NCBI GenBank assembly: GCA_958352145.1
Contig: CATWNM010000003.1
Location: forward strand, 1 to 64,000
Direction: 5' to 3'
DNA: 64,000 nucleotides
From: an uncultured Eubacteriales bacterium
GTDB lineage: Bacteria > Bacillota > Clostridia > Oscillospirales > CAG-272
The translations under genes and the position numbers were made by a program. Below are positions 43,929 through 51,940 of this stretch, one piece after another; positions within the stretch are counted from its first letter, which is position 1, and every line of letters starts with the position of its first letter. The notes under the pieces are model-generated. The model was not told the DNA's origin, searched no databases, and saw only the letters and a program-made list of their open reading frames with translations.

Positions 43929-44504
43929 ATGGCAGAAAAATTTCTTGTTGAGACCTCTGCAAGACATGTCCATTTGACCGCCGCAGATCTGGAAGCGCTG
44001 TTTGGCCCGGGCGCTTCCCTGACGCACAAAAAAGATCTCAGCCAGCCGGGACAATTTGCCTGCGAGGAGCGCGTTACGCTGATCGGACCGAAAAAATCCA
44101 TCCCGAACGTAATCATTCTCGGTCCTGAGCGGAGCGCAACTCAGGTAGAACTTTCCTTTACCGACGCGCGCACGCTGGGACTCACGCCTCCGGTTCGCGA
44201 AAGCGGCGATCTCAGCGGTTCGGCTCCCTGCAAAATCGTCGGTCCGGCGGGCGAGATCGAAATTCAAGAGGGCGCGATCATCGCCAAACGGCATATCCAT
44301 ATGACGCCTGCCGATGCGGAACGCTTCGGCGTACGCGACAAGCAGATCGTCCGCGTGCGTCTTGACGGCGAGGGCAGAAGCACGGTCTACGGCGACGTTG
44401 TCGTCCGCGTCAGCCCGAAATTTGCGCTTGCCATGCATATTGACACCGACGAAGCCAACGCGGCATGTGCATTCGGCCAGTTCTACGGAGAAATCGTCGA
44501 CTGA
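43929..44504 (+). CDS. pduL: Phosphate acyltransferase PduL
   Basis: A 191-residue phosphotransacetylase of the PduL type, exchanging acyl-CoA and acyl phosphate. Metal-binding histidines are in ETSARHVHLT (about residues 12-16) and AIIAKRHIHMTPADA (about 120-125); HIDTDEANA near the C terminus supplies another. ATG 43929, 8 bp after AAGGAG, is preferred to ATG 43887. No encapsulation peptide or microcompartment genes are nearby, so it probably works in the cytosol in acetate formation. The NifU-like and GGGtGRT genes follow. Confidence 0.92.
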   Translation: MAEKFLVETSARHVHLTAADLEALFGPGASLTHKKDLSQPGQFACEERVTLIGPKKSIPNVIILGPERSATQVELSFTDARTLGLTPPVRESGDLSGSAPCKIVGPAGEIEIQEGAIIAKRHIHMTPADAERFGVRDKQIVRVRLDGEGRSTVYGDVVVRVSPKFALAMHIDTDEANAACAFGQFYGEIVD

Positions 44505-44558
44505 CCGTCAAGCTTAGATACCTTAGATACTGATATTAGAACATAAGGAGAGAATACA

Positions 44559-45260
44559 ATGAGCAATTATGCAATGAGCAAGGAAGTTGCCGAAATGTGC
44601 ACGGTTGCCAAAGGGCCCCGGCACGATCCCGCTCCGATTCCCGAGGAGGGCAAATGGGTCGCGGCAAAACAAATCACCGACATTTCCGGTTTGACGCACG
44701 GCATCGGCTGGTGCGCGCCGCAGCAGGGCGCCTGTAAGCTGACGCTGAATGTCAAGGACGGCGTCATTCAGGAAGCACTGGTCGAAACCATCGGCTGTTC
44801 CGGTATGACGCATTCCGCCGCCATGGCCGCCGAAATTCTCCCCGGCAAAACCGTGCTGGAAGCGCTGAATACCGACCTTGTGTGCGACGCCATCAACACC
44901 GCCATGCGCGAACTCTTTCTTCAAATCGCCTACGGAAGAACACAGTCGGCGTTTTCCGAGGGCGGACTGCCCATCGGCGCCGGCCTTGAAGATCTCGGCA
45001 AGGGCACCCGTTCGCAGGTCGGGACGATGTACGGCACAGCGGCTAAAGGCGTCCGTTATCTGGAGATGGCAGAAGGCTATGTGACCAGAATGGCGCTGGA
45101 CGCCGAAAATCAGGTGATCGGTTACGAATTCGTATCTCTGGGCAAAATGACCGACTTCATCAAAAAAGGCGATGATCCGGCCGAAGCCTATCAAAAATCC
45201 ATGGGTCACTATGGCAGATTTGACGAAGCGGTGACTTACATAGATCCCCGCAAGGAATAA
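44559..45260 (+). CDS. NifU-like iron-sulfur scaffold family protein paired with GGGtGRT
   Basis: A 233-residue protein. The NifU/IscU-like core contains GWCAPQQGACKL (about residue 50) and VETIGCSGMTHSAA (about 80); three cysteines lie where cluster ligands are expected. The C-terminal half is an extension not found in ordinary IscU (YVTRMALDAENQVIGYEF, MGHYGRFDEAVTYIDP). It probably binds or delivers Fe-S clusters to the GGGtGRT protein 14 bp downstream. AAGGAGAG precedes the ATG. The activity of the pair is unknown. Confidence 0.8.
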   Translation: MSNYAMSKEVAEMCTVAKGPRHDPAPIPEEGKWVAAKQITDISGLTHGIGWCAPQQGACKLTLNVKDGVIQEALVETIGCSGMTHSAAMAAEILPGKTVLEALNTDLVCDAINTAMRELFLQIAYGRTQSAFSEGGLPIGAGLEDLGKGTRSQVGTMYGTAAKGVRYLEMAEGYVTRMALDAENQVIGYEFVSLGKMTDFIKKGDDPAEAYQKSMGHYGRFDEAVTYIDPRKE

Positions 45261-45274
45261 GGAGGTACGGAATA

Positions 45275-46276
45275 ATGGCATTATTTGAAAGTTATGAGAG
45301 ACGCGTTGATAAAATCAATGGCGTCCTGAAAAAATACGGTATCTCTTCTATTGAGGAATGCCGGGAGATTACGCTGCAAAAGGGCGTAGATTGCGATAAA
45401 ATCGTCCGCGAAACACAGCCGATCTGTTTTGAAAACGCCGTCTGGGCATACACGGTAGGCGCGGCGATCGCCATCAAAAAAGGCTGTGTCAAAGCAGCTG
45501 ACGCCGCCGCCGCTATAGGCATAGGCCTGCAGTCTTTCTGCATTCCCGGCTCGGTTGCAGAAAACCGGAAAGTCGGCCTTGGCCACGGCAATCTCGGTTC
45601 CATGCTCCTTTCCGAGGAAACCGAGTGCTTCTGTTTCCTTGCCGGACACGAGTCCTTTGCCGCCGCGGAGGGCGCCATTAAAATTGCGCTGAACGCGAAC
45701 AAAGTCCGTGTAAAACCGCTCCGCGTCATCCTCAACGGCCTCGGCAAAGACGCAGCGTTCATCATTTCCAGAATCAACGGCTTCACCTATGTAGAAACCG
45801 AGTTTGATCCGTATACCGAAGAAGTCAAGGTCGTTAAAGAGGTGGCCTATTCCAAAGGACCGCGCGCGGACGTCAAATGCTACGGCGCAGACAACGTTCC
45901 CGAAGGCGTGGCGATCATGAAGCTGGAAAAGGTGGGCGTCTCCATCACCGGCAACTCTACAAATCCGACCCGCTTCCAGCATCCGGTGGCGGGCACTTAC
46001 AAAAAATGGTGTGTTGAAAACGGCGTACAGTATTTCTCTGTCGCCTCCGGCGGCGGTACGGGACGCACGCTGCATCCCGACAACATGGCGGCCGGTCCCT
46101 CCAGCTACGGCATGACCGATACGATGGGCCGCATGCACTCGGACGCGCAGTTTGCCGGCTCTTCCTCCGTGCCTGCACACGTGGAAATGATGGGCCTGAT
46201 CGGTATGGGCAACAACCCGATGGTCGGCGCGACGGTCGCAGTCGCCGTTGCGGTGGAGGAAGCTATGAAAGGCTGA
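45275..46276 (+). CDS. GGGtGRT family protein
   Basis: A 333-residue glycine-rich protein named for its signature, seen here as SVASGGGTGRTLHPD near residue 250. Other conserved blocks are GLGHGNLGSMLLSEETECFCFLAG with its two cysteines (about 105-128) and GMGNNPMVGATVAVAVAVEEA at the end. The family is widespread in anaerobes and its role is unknown; it usually lies beside the NifU-like protein, as here. GGAGG lies before the ATG. A strong terminator follows. Confidence 0.85.
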   Translation: MALFESYERRVDKINGVLKKYGISSIEECREITLQKGVDCDKIVRETQPICFENAVWAYTVGAAIAIKKGCVKAADAAAAIGIGLQSFCIPGSVAENRKVGLGHGNLGSMLLSEETECFCFLAGHESFAAAEGAIKIALNANKVRVKPLRVILNGLGKDAAFIISRINGFTYVETEFDPYTEEVKVVKEVAYSKGPRADVKCYGADNVPEGVAIMKLEKVGVSITGNSTNPTRFQHPVAGTYKKWCVENGVQYFSVASGGGTGRTLHPDNMAAGPSSYGMTDTMGRMHSDAQFAGSSSVPAHVEMMGLIGMGNNPMVGATVAVAVAVEEAMKG

Positions 46277-46336
46277 GCCTTTCGGCACAGAACCATTGAT
46301 TCATCTCACAAAGCGCAACCCATATAAACAACATAA

Positions 46337-46370
46337 AAACACGCCTGTTTTTGAGAAAACAGGCGTGTTT
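46337..46370 (+). terminator. Terminator after the GGGtGRT gene
   Basis: AAACACGCCTGTTTT (46337-46351) pairs perfectly with AAAACAGGCGTGTTT (46356-46370), a 15-bp stem ending in T. Confidence 0.85.
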
Positions 46371-46374
46371 GAGT

Positions 46375-46401
46375 TTGTCAAAAAACCAAAGGTTTTTGAC
46401 A
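46375..46401. repeat. TTGTCAAAAACC stem-loop, dispersed repeat member
   Basis: TTGTCAAAAACC and GGTTTTTGACAA form a perfect 12-bp stem around AAA. Related stem-loops lie at 12762-12789 and 56446-56473, each next to a terminator. Confidence 0.6.
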
Positions 46402-46513
46402 AGAAAAGGCAGGGATTCGCTCAGCGCCGCGCAATATGCCGGCGTCGAAAGCATGCCAAGCTTTTTCTGTCGTCCCTCGTTTTTTGACAGTTCAAACGGC
46501 AGGGCAAACGCAA

Positions 46514-46837
46514 TCACACTTCCGATTTGGAAGAAGATGCTGAAAAATTGACGCCGACAGTCTTTTCCACCGGAATGGAAAAGCAAACTGCACCGGCCGG
46601 CGATTTTACCCCCAGCTTTTCCCGTACCGCCGCCATGATTTTTTCAGCCATACCGGCATCGACCAACGTCAAAATGATCTCTTTTTCGGGATTTGCGGTG
46701 ATGCCGAAAAAAGCCTTATTGATATCGGCCGTTCCGCGGGCGTTCATAATCGTTGCGCCGCCCGCGCCCGCATTTCGGGTCATCTCTACGATTTCCTCAG
46801 CAAAACCGACATTTGCGATTATATATAACGCTTTCAT
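46514..46837 (-). CDS. P-II-like regulatory protein, second of pair
   Basis: About 107 residues with the compact alpha/beta pattern of P-II signal proteins: MKALYIIANVGFAEEIVEMTRNAGAGGATI is the first strand-helix-strand, and EKEIILTLVDAGMAEKIMAAVREKL the second. NARGTAD is where the T loop begins; the usual GlnB tyrosine is absent, so nucleotide binding without uridylylation is likely. ATG 46837 with GGAGAGG upstream is preferred to ATG 46855. It is the last gene of the DUF1538 unit. Confidence 0.7.
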   Translation of the reverse strand: MKALYIIANVGFAEEIVEMTRNAGAGGATIMNARGTADINKAFFGITANPEKEIILTLVDAGMAEKIMAAVREKLGVKSPAGAVCFSIPVEKTVGVNFSASSSKSEV

Positions 46838-46855
46838 CTCTGCATACCTCTCCAT

Positions 46856-47173
46856 TTACAGCGACACGGTCTCTACCGGGACGGTAAAGGCGATGCCGGT
46901 GTTCGGCTTGTTAAAATCAAAGTCAGTCTCAAGCAGCTTTAAAACAGTATCGGATATTGCGCTCGGCAGCAAACAGGTAATCACGATTTTCTTTTCTTCC
47001 GGCATTAGACCCAGCATATCCTGGAAGTAACCGGCGGTCACCGACCCCTTTGCATATGCGCTGTGAATTAGGCGACCGCCCGCGCCGCGAAGCGCTGCGA
47101 GCAAGGCCTCCCCTTGTCTTCGGTCGGCAATAATCGTTAAATATTCAATTTTATAAACGGTCTCACTCGACAT
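46856..47173 (-). CDS. P-II-like regulatory protein, first of pair
   Basis: A 105-residue protein with the same fold pattern: YKIEYLTIIADRRQGEALLAALRGAGG, then KKIVITCLLPSAISDTVLKLL and a C-terminal strand GIAFTVPVETV that matches CFSIPVEKTV of its neighbour. The middle (SAYAKGSVTAGYFQDMLGL) would be the T loop. The start overlaps the DUF1538 stop by 11 bp. It probably controls that membrane protein by binding a nucleotide, as SbtB does for SbtA, but the ligand is unknown. Confidence 0.7.
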   Translation of the reverse strand: MSSETVYKIEYLTIIADRRQGEALLAALRGAGGRLIHSAYAKGSVTAGYFQDMLGLMPEEKKIVITCLLPSAISDTVLKLLETDFDFNKPNTGIAFTVPVETVSL

Positions 47174-48809
47174 TTTGATTCTCCTTTACGGACAGATCCG
47201 CCGCGGTTCCTGGCTCGCCGGCCGATGCCGACGGCGCAGACAAAGCGGCCAGCGTTTCGAGCGCATGCAGTTCTTCCTCTGTAATCTGTGCGCGGCTGCG
47301 TTCTTTCTTCATACGATTTTCATAGAGAATACCAAGCATCTGCACAGCAATCAACGGCGTAACCGAAATAAACGCGATCATCCCGAATCCATTGGTCAAA
47401 ACAGACTGCGCCTTTGCGCCAGCGGTCGCCGCAACCGCCTGCGCCATGCCGAGCGTCAGCGGCGTCAAAAACGCCGAAGTCAGCGCCCCGCCGGTGACAC
47501 CTCCGGAATCAAAAGCCAGACCGACAAACAGTTTGGGCGTATACCGCATCATCACCAGCGCCAGCAGATACAGCGGCACTAAAAACCACAAAATATTGAT
47601 CTGCGTTAAAATCTTGACCATAGACAGCAATGCGGCAAATCCGATGCCGAGCGCCAGCGTAAAACGGATCGCGCGCTTTTGAATATGGCCGTTTGTAATT
47701 TCTTCAAGCTGCTCGGCAAGCACGGCGACGGCCGGCTCGGACAGTGTGATCGCTGCCCCCAAGATAAACCCGACCGGCAGCAGCAACCATTTAAACCACG
47801 CCGGACGCGCGCTGTCCAAAAATATCTCGCCGATATATTTGCCGGCAAAGGCAAAACCATAATCAATGCCGAACAAAAAAATCAAAAGCCCGATATACAC
47901 GACGCCAGCGCCAAGCATCATCCGCACAAAGTCCCGGCGGGGCAGCCGAATCAAGAAAATCTGGAACGGAAGAAAAGCCAGAAGCACCGGCAGCAGAGCA
48001 AGCGCCACGCCCTTTAAATTGGAGAGCAGAATCTCGGCGATATTTTCCACCGCGCCTGGATCATAGGTGCCGGCCGGAGGCAGACTTCCCCCGCCGATCA
48101 ACTTTAAAACGATCCCGTAAATAAAAAGCGCCAAAATAGGACCGACTGAAGCCAGGCCAATGATGCCGAACGTATCGTCGTTGCTCTTAGTCTTGGACAT
48201 GGTTACCGATACGCCCATACCAAGCGCCAGAATAAAGGGGACAGATACGTCGCCGGTCGTCGCGCCGCTGCCGTCAAAGGCGAGCGCAACAAATTCCTCC
48301 GGAACAAAAAACACAACTGCAAAAACCACGGCATACAGCAGTGCAAATACAATGCGGATATTGAGGTCTTTCATCATCCGGAATAAAGCGAATCCAACCA
48401 TGACGCCGATGCCCGCCCCCATGATCCATATGAACACCGTCTCGTTTACGACCGGCAAAATCATATTCGCCTGCCGCGCCAGCACCGTAAGCGCCGGTTC
48501 CGCCACAGTAGCCAAAAGACCAAATAAAAAGCCAAAAAACAAAATAAACGCCGGCTTTTTCAGTTGAATCAGCGAGCTTCCGATCAGTTTTCCGATCGGC
48601 AAAATGCTGGCATTCAAACTCTGCAAAAAAATCGCCTGTCCCAAAACGACACAAACATAACCCACCGACAGCTTAATATAGTCCGACCAAGATTCCATCG
48701 GCGCGACGAAACCGCAGACAATAATCATGATCGCCGCAAGAGGCAACGAGGAAACGAACACTTCCCACAGCGTATTTAAAAAGACCCGGCAATTTGTTTT
48801 TAGGCTCAA
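47163..48809 (-). CDS. DUF1538 family membrane protein with internal duplication
   Basis: A 548-residue membrane protein with about 12-14 helices arranged as two DUF1538 repeats. The first has LLATVAEPALTVLARQ and ALAFDGSGATTGDVSVP; the second has AAITLSEPAVAVLAEQ and GLAFDSGGVTGGALTSA. Conserved E-P-A and F-D-x-G-x-T-x-G elements in membrane-proximal positions suggest a transporter with twofold pseudosymmetry. The start is TTG 48809 with AAGGAG upstream; no ATG fits. It is cotranscribed with two P-II-like genes. The substrate is unknown. Confidence 0.85.
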   Translation of the reverse strand: MSLKTNCRVFLNTLWEVFVSSLPLAAIMIIVCGFVAPMESWSDYIKLSVGYVCVVLGQAIFLQSLNASILPIGKLIGSSLIQLKKPAFILFFGFLFGLLATVAEPALTVLARQANMILPVVNETVFIWIMGAGIGVMVGFALFRMMKDLNIRIVFALLYAVVFAVVFFVPEEFVALAFDGSGATTGDVSVPFILALGMGVSVTMSKTKSNDDTFGIIGLASVGPILALFIYGIVLKLIGGGSLPPAGTYDPGAVENIAEILLSNLKGVALALLPVLLAFLPFQIFLIRLPRRDFVRMMLGAGVVYIGLLIFLFGIDYGFAFAGKYIGEIFLDSARPAWFKWLLLPVGFILGAAITLSEPAVAVLAEQLEEITNGHIQKRAIRFTLALGIGFAALLSMVKILTQINILWFLVPLYLLALVMMRYTPKLFVGLAFDSGGVTGGALTSAFLTPLTLGMAQAVAATAGAKAQSVLTNGFGMIAFISVTPLIAVQMLGILYENRMKKERSRAQITEEELHALETLAALSAPSASAGEPGTAADLSVKENQNVE

Positions 48810-48962
48810 AACCGCATGCTCCTTTCATTCGTGTGACCGGCCTCGCGCCGGGAACACAGATCATACCGCCCTGCGCCCGCTGCTTTGCCCGTTTGTGACA
48901 GCTTATTCCATTACATAAAAAAGGGGTTCTGTCTCCCTATCCGTTTTCTATATACCATTTTC

Positions 48963-48990
48963 ATTATACCATTTTTTTGAAACTTTTCAA
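48963..48990 (-). promoter_or_regulatory. Promoter for the DUF1538/P-II operon
   Basis: Minus-strand TTGAAA (48990-48985) and TATAAT (48968-48963) with a 16-bp spacer. ATGGTATA is directly repeated across the -10 region. The leader to the TTG start is about 145 nt without a recognised structure. Confidence 0.6.
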
Positions 48991-49010
48991 CACTTTCTTC
49001 ATTTCTAATT

Positions 49011-50729
49011 TCATACTTTAAACTGATATTCGTAAAGCGATTTGTACATGCCGCCCTGTTCGATCAACTCCGCATGCGTGCCCCGCTCGAGAATCCCCTC
49101 GCCGGTAATAACAATGATTTCGTCTGCGTTTTTGACCGTCGACAGCCGGTGCGCGACGACGATGGTCGTGCGCCCGACGCAAAGCTCGTCAAGGCTCTCT
49201 GAGATCAGCTTTTCGGTCGCATTGTCCAGCGCGCTCGTCGCTTCGTCCAAAATCAGGATCGGCGGGTTTTTGAGGAAAACGCGTGCAATGGCGACGCGTT
49301 GCTTTTGACCGCCTGACAGCTTGACACCCCGTTCCCCGACCGGCGTGTCATAGCCCTGCGGCAGACTCATGATATACGCATGGATATTGGCGCGCTTGGC
49401 CGCCGCGATCATATCCTCTTCAGTCGCATTTGGCGATCCGTACGTAATATTGTCACGAAGCGTAGAATCAAACAAAAACACATCCTGCGACACAATGCCC
49501 ACGTTCCTGCGAAGCGACTCGAGCGTGAATTTTCGGATATCCGTCCCGTCGATTTGAACGCATCCCTGCTCGATCTCGTAAAAACGGGGGATAATATGGC
49601 AAATCGTCGTCTTTCCGCCGCCGGACGGACCGACGAGCGCCAGCGTTTTCCCCGCTTGCAGCGAAAAGGAAAGACCGTGCAGAATTTCTCGCCCGCATTC
49701 ATACTGAAAATGCACGTCCCGAAACTCAATGTTTCCGCAAAGCCGGCCCGCGTCGAGTGCCTCCGGCGCATCCTGTTCGACCGGCGTATCCATGATCTGG
49801 CAAAAGCGTTCAAACCCGCTCATGCCATTTTGAAACTGTTCGACAAAGTTGACGATCCGGTTCACCGGATCCATAAACACGTTGACATAAAGTAGAAAAG
49901 CTGCAAACGAGCCGGCGGAAACCTTGCCATAAATACAAAATAACCCGCCCGAAATCAGCGCAATCAGCTTTAAAACGTCAAACATGAACGTAGAACTGCT
50001 GTGAAACTGCGCCATCGCGGCCAGCGCCCGCCCGCGGACACGCACATAGCTCTTGGTCACGCTGTCAAACTTTCGATTTTCATAATCGTCCGCAACATAC
50101 GCTTTCGTGAGCCGGATTCCCGAAAGACTGTTTTCAATAGTTGCGTTGATCGCCGCGTTTTCCACCCGCATCGCCTTGAATTCCCGGCTCATTTTTTTGC
50201 GCATATGCATGGCGAACGCTACCATCACCGGAATAAAGGCAAATATAATCAGCGTCAGCCAGATATTTTCCCTTGCCATTAGAATAAAAGAGCCGACCAG
50301 CAGCACAGCCGAAAGGAAAAAATCCTCCGGGGCATGATGTGCAAGTTCGCACACATCCTGCAAGTCTCCGACGATGCGCGACATCAGCGCACCGGTTTTG
50401 TTGTCGTCAAAAAAAGAAAACGGCAGCTTTTCCATATGAGAAAACAGATCCCGGCGCATATCCGCCTGGATATCGGTCGCCATCCTGTGTCCATAATCCT
50501 GTATAAAACAGTTCATCCATTTTTTCCCTATATAGAGTAAAAGAAGCGCCGCTGCGAAAATCAAAATCGCCCGCACATTTCTGTCCGGAATATAAGTGTC
50601 GATAATAGCGCCGGTCAGCTTGGGGTAGATTAGATTGCAAAGCGCGACGCCGAGCGCGCAGAGCATGTCTTTTGCAAACAGACCAAGATACGGCTTATAA
50701 TACGCCACAAACCGTTTAATCAAATGCAT
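49011..50729 (-). CDS. ABC exporter, fused permease and ATPase
   Basis: A 572-residue half-transporter. Six membrane helices occupy residues 1 to about 310. The ATPase has Walker A GPSGGGKTT (about 373), signature KLSGGQKQRVAIARVF (about 474) and Walker B ILILDEATSALD, then H loop AHRLSTV. It resembles MsbA/YfiB-type lipid or drug exporters and would act as a homodimer, since no partner gene is adjacent. The cargo is unknown. Confidence 0.93.
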   Translation of the reverse strand: MHLIKRFVAYYKPYLGLFAKDMLCALGVALCNLIYPKLTGAIIDTYIPDRNVRAILIFAAALLLLYIGKKWMNCFIQDYGHRMATDIQADMRRDLFSHMEKLPFSFFDDNKTGALMSRIVGDLQDVCELAHHAPEDFFLSAVLLVGSFILMARENIWLTLIIFAFIPVMVAFAMHMRKKMSREFKAMRVENAAINATIENSLSGIRLTKAYVADDYENRKFDSVTKSYVRVRGRALAAMAQFHSSSTFMFDVLKLIALISGGLFCIYGKVSAGSFAAFLLYVNVFMDPVNRIVNFVEQFQNGMSGFERFCQIMDTPVEQDAPEALDAGRLCGNIEFRDVHFQYECGREILHGLSFSLQAGKTLALVGPSGGGKTTICHIIPRFYEIEQGCVQIDGTDIRKFTLESLRRNVGIVSQDVFLFDSTLRDNITYGSPNATEEDMIAAAKRANIHAYIMSLPQGYDTPVGERGVKLSGGQKQRVAIARVFLKNPPILILDEATSALDNATEKLISESLDELCVGRTTIVVAHRLSTVKNADEIIVITGEGILERGTHAELIEQGGMYKSLYEYQFKV

Positions 50730-50838
50730 AAAACAGATTCTCCAGGAATAGAACTCTTTTCATATTATACCGGATAAAGTAAAATCTGTCAACGTTCGAT
50801 TCTTCCATATGTGGTTTTGCGCGCGTTTTTTCCGGCAA

Positions 50839-50886
50839 AATGCTAGTCCGAGAAACAGCATTATCGCTGTTTCTCGGACTAGCATT
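50839..50886. terminator. Perfect 21-bp-arm inverted repeat after the SPFH gene
   Basis: The arm at 50839-50859 (AATGCTAGTCCG to AACAGC) is exactly repeated inverted at 50866-50886 with a 6-bp loop. It starts 8 bp past the SPFH stop. The T-tract on the minus strand is short, so it may also act as an RNA 3'-end stabiliser. Confidence 0.7.
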
Positions 50887-50894
50887 CAAAAATA

Positions 50895-51839
50895 TTACTC
50901 GGCCGCGCCCTCAGAGAGCGAATCGCCAAAGTCGAGGATCGGAAACGTCGTACCGTTTCCAGCCATATACGCCGGCAGTTTGCCGTCCCATTTCTGCGAG
51001 TAATAATAATTTACGAGCTGCTCCGTGAGCGTTTCGGCCAGCTTCCGATTGATCTCCGCTTCCCGCTCGCCCGCGTACTGCGCCACATCCGCCTCGATCT
51101 TTGTAACCTCCGCCGCGGCCTCCGCCTCGATGATCTGCCGTTTGGCGGCAGCTTCCGCCTCGATGATCGCCTGTTCCTGTTCGATCTGCGCCTTGAGTTT
51201 ATTCTGCTCCGCTACCTGCTTTGCCTCGACGGCTGCGGTAAACACGTCCGAAAAATCCAAATTTTCGATGGATGCGTCGATCACTTCAATATTATACTGC
51301 GCCAATTTGCTGATCAGAATCTCACGCACCTGTTCGGAGAGTTTTTCACGATTGGCAATCAGGTTTTCCGCATTGTACTTTGCGATTACGCTTTTGACCG
51401 CCTCCTGCACGCGGGGCGCAATCACCGTATTAAAATAGGATGTGCCGATCGTTTTATAAATGGTCTGCGCATTGGATTTCTGAATCTGATAGTTGATCGT
51501 ATAAGTCACGGCAACTTCCTGAATATCGCTCGAAAAGCAATTCAGATCCACCGTAGCTTTCTGATTCCGGTTATCCATATTGACGACTTCCTGCCAAGGA
51601 AGCTTAAAATGAATGCCCGCTTCGTATGTATAATCCTCGACCTGGCCAAAGGTGGTGACGATGCCGGTATGCCCCGTGGGCACAGAAGCAACGCAGCTCA
51701 GCGCAACGATGCACACGCCGATCGCCGCGCCGGCAAAACCGAAAATCCCGCCTGATTTTCTGCCCCGCTTGGACAGCAAAAAAGCGCAGATCAGAGAGAC
51801 CGCGATTACCGCGACGCCGAAAAAAAACAAAGCAACCAT
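50895..51839 (-). CDS. SPFH/prohibitin family membrane protein
   Basis: A 314-residue protein. Two hydrophobic segments lie at the N terminus (about 2-22 and 32-50), followed by the SPFH (band 7) domain, with VPTGHTGIVTTFGQVE and GIHFKLPW (about 52-85), and a long Ala/Glu-rich coiled coil (about 210-275) with EAEAAAKRQIIEAEAAAE. Such proteins form membrane-associated oligomeric rings that organise microdomains or membrane proteases. ATG 51839 follows AAAGGAG; an earlier in-frame start at 51905 is not used. Confidence 0.88.
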   Translation of the reverse strand: MVALFFFGVAVIAVSLICAFLLSKRGRKSGGIFGFAGAAIGVCIVALSCVASVPTGHTGIVTTFGQVEDYTYEAGIHFKLPWQEVVNMDNRNQKATVDLNCFSSDIQEVAVTYTINYQIQKSNAQTIYKTIGTSYFNTVIAPRVQEAVKSVIAKYNAENLIANREKLSEQVREILISKLAQYNIEVIDASIENLDFSDVFTAAVEAKQVAEQNKLKAQIEQEQAIIEAEAAAKRQIIEAEAAAEVTKIEADVAQYAGEREAEINRKLAETLTEQLVNYYYSQKWDGKLPAYMAGNGTTFPILDFGDSLSEGAAE

Positions 51840-51940
51840 AGTTTTCTCCTTTAAGAATCCAGCAATTGGTATATTCCGAAAATCAAAATGGATTCCAATA
51901 TCCAAAATAATAAAAACATTTTTTTCATAGATGCAACTCT

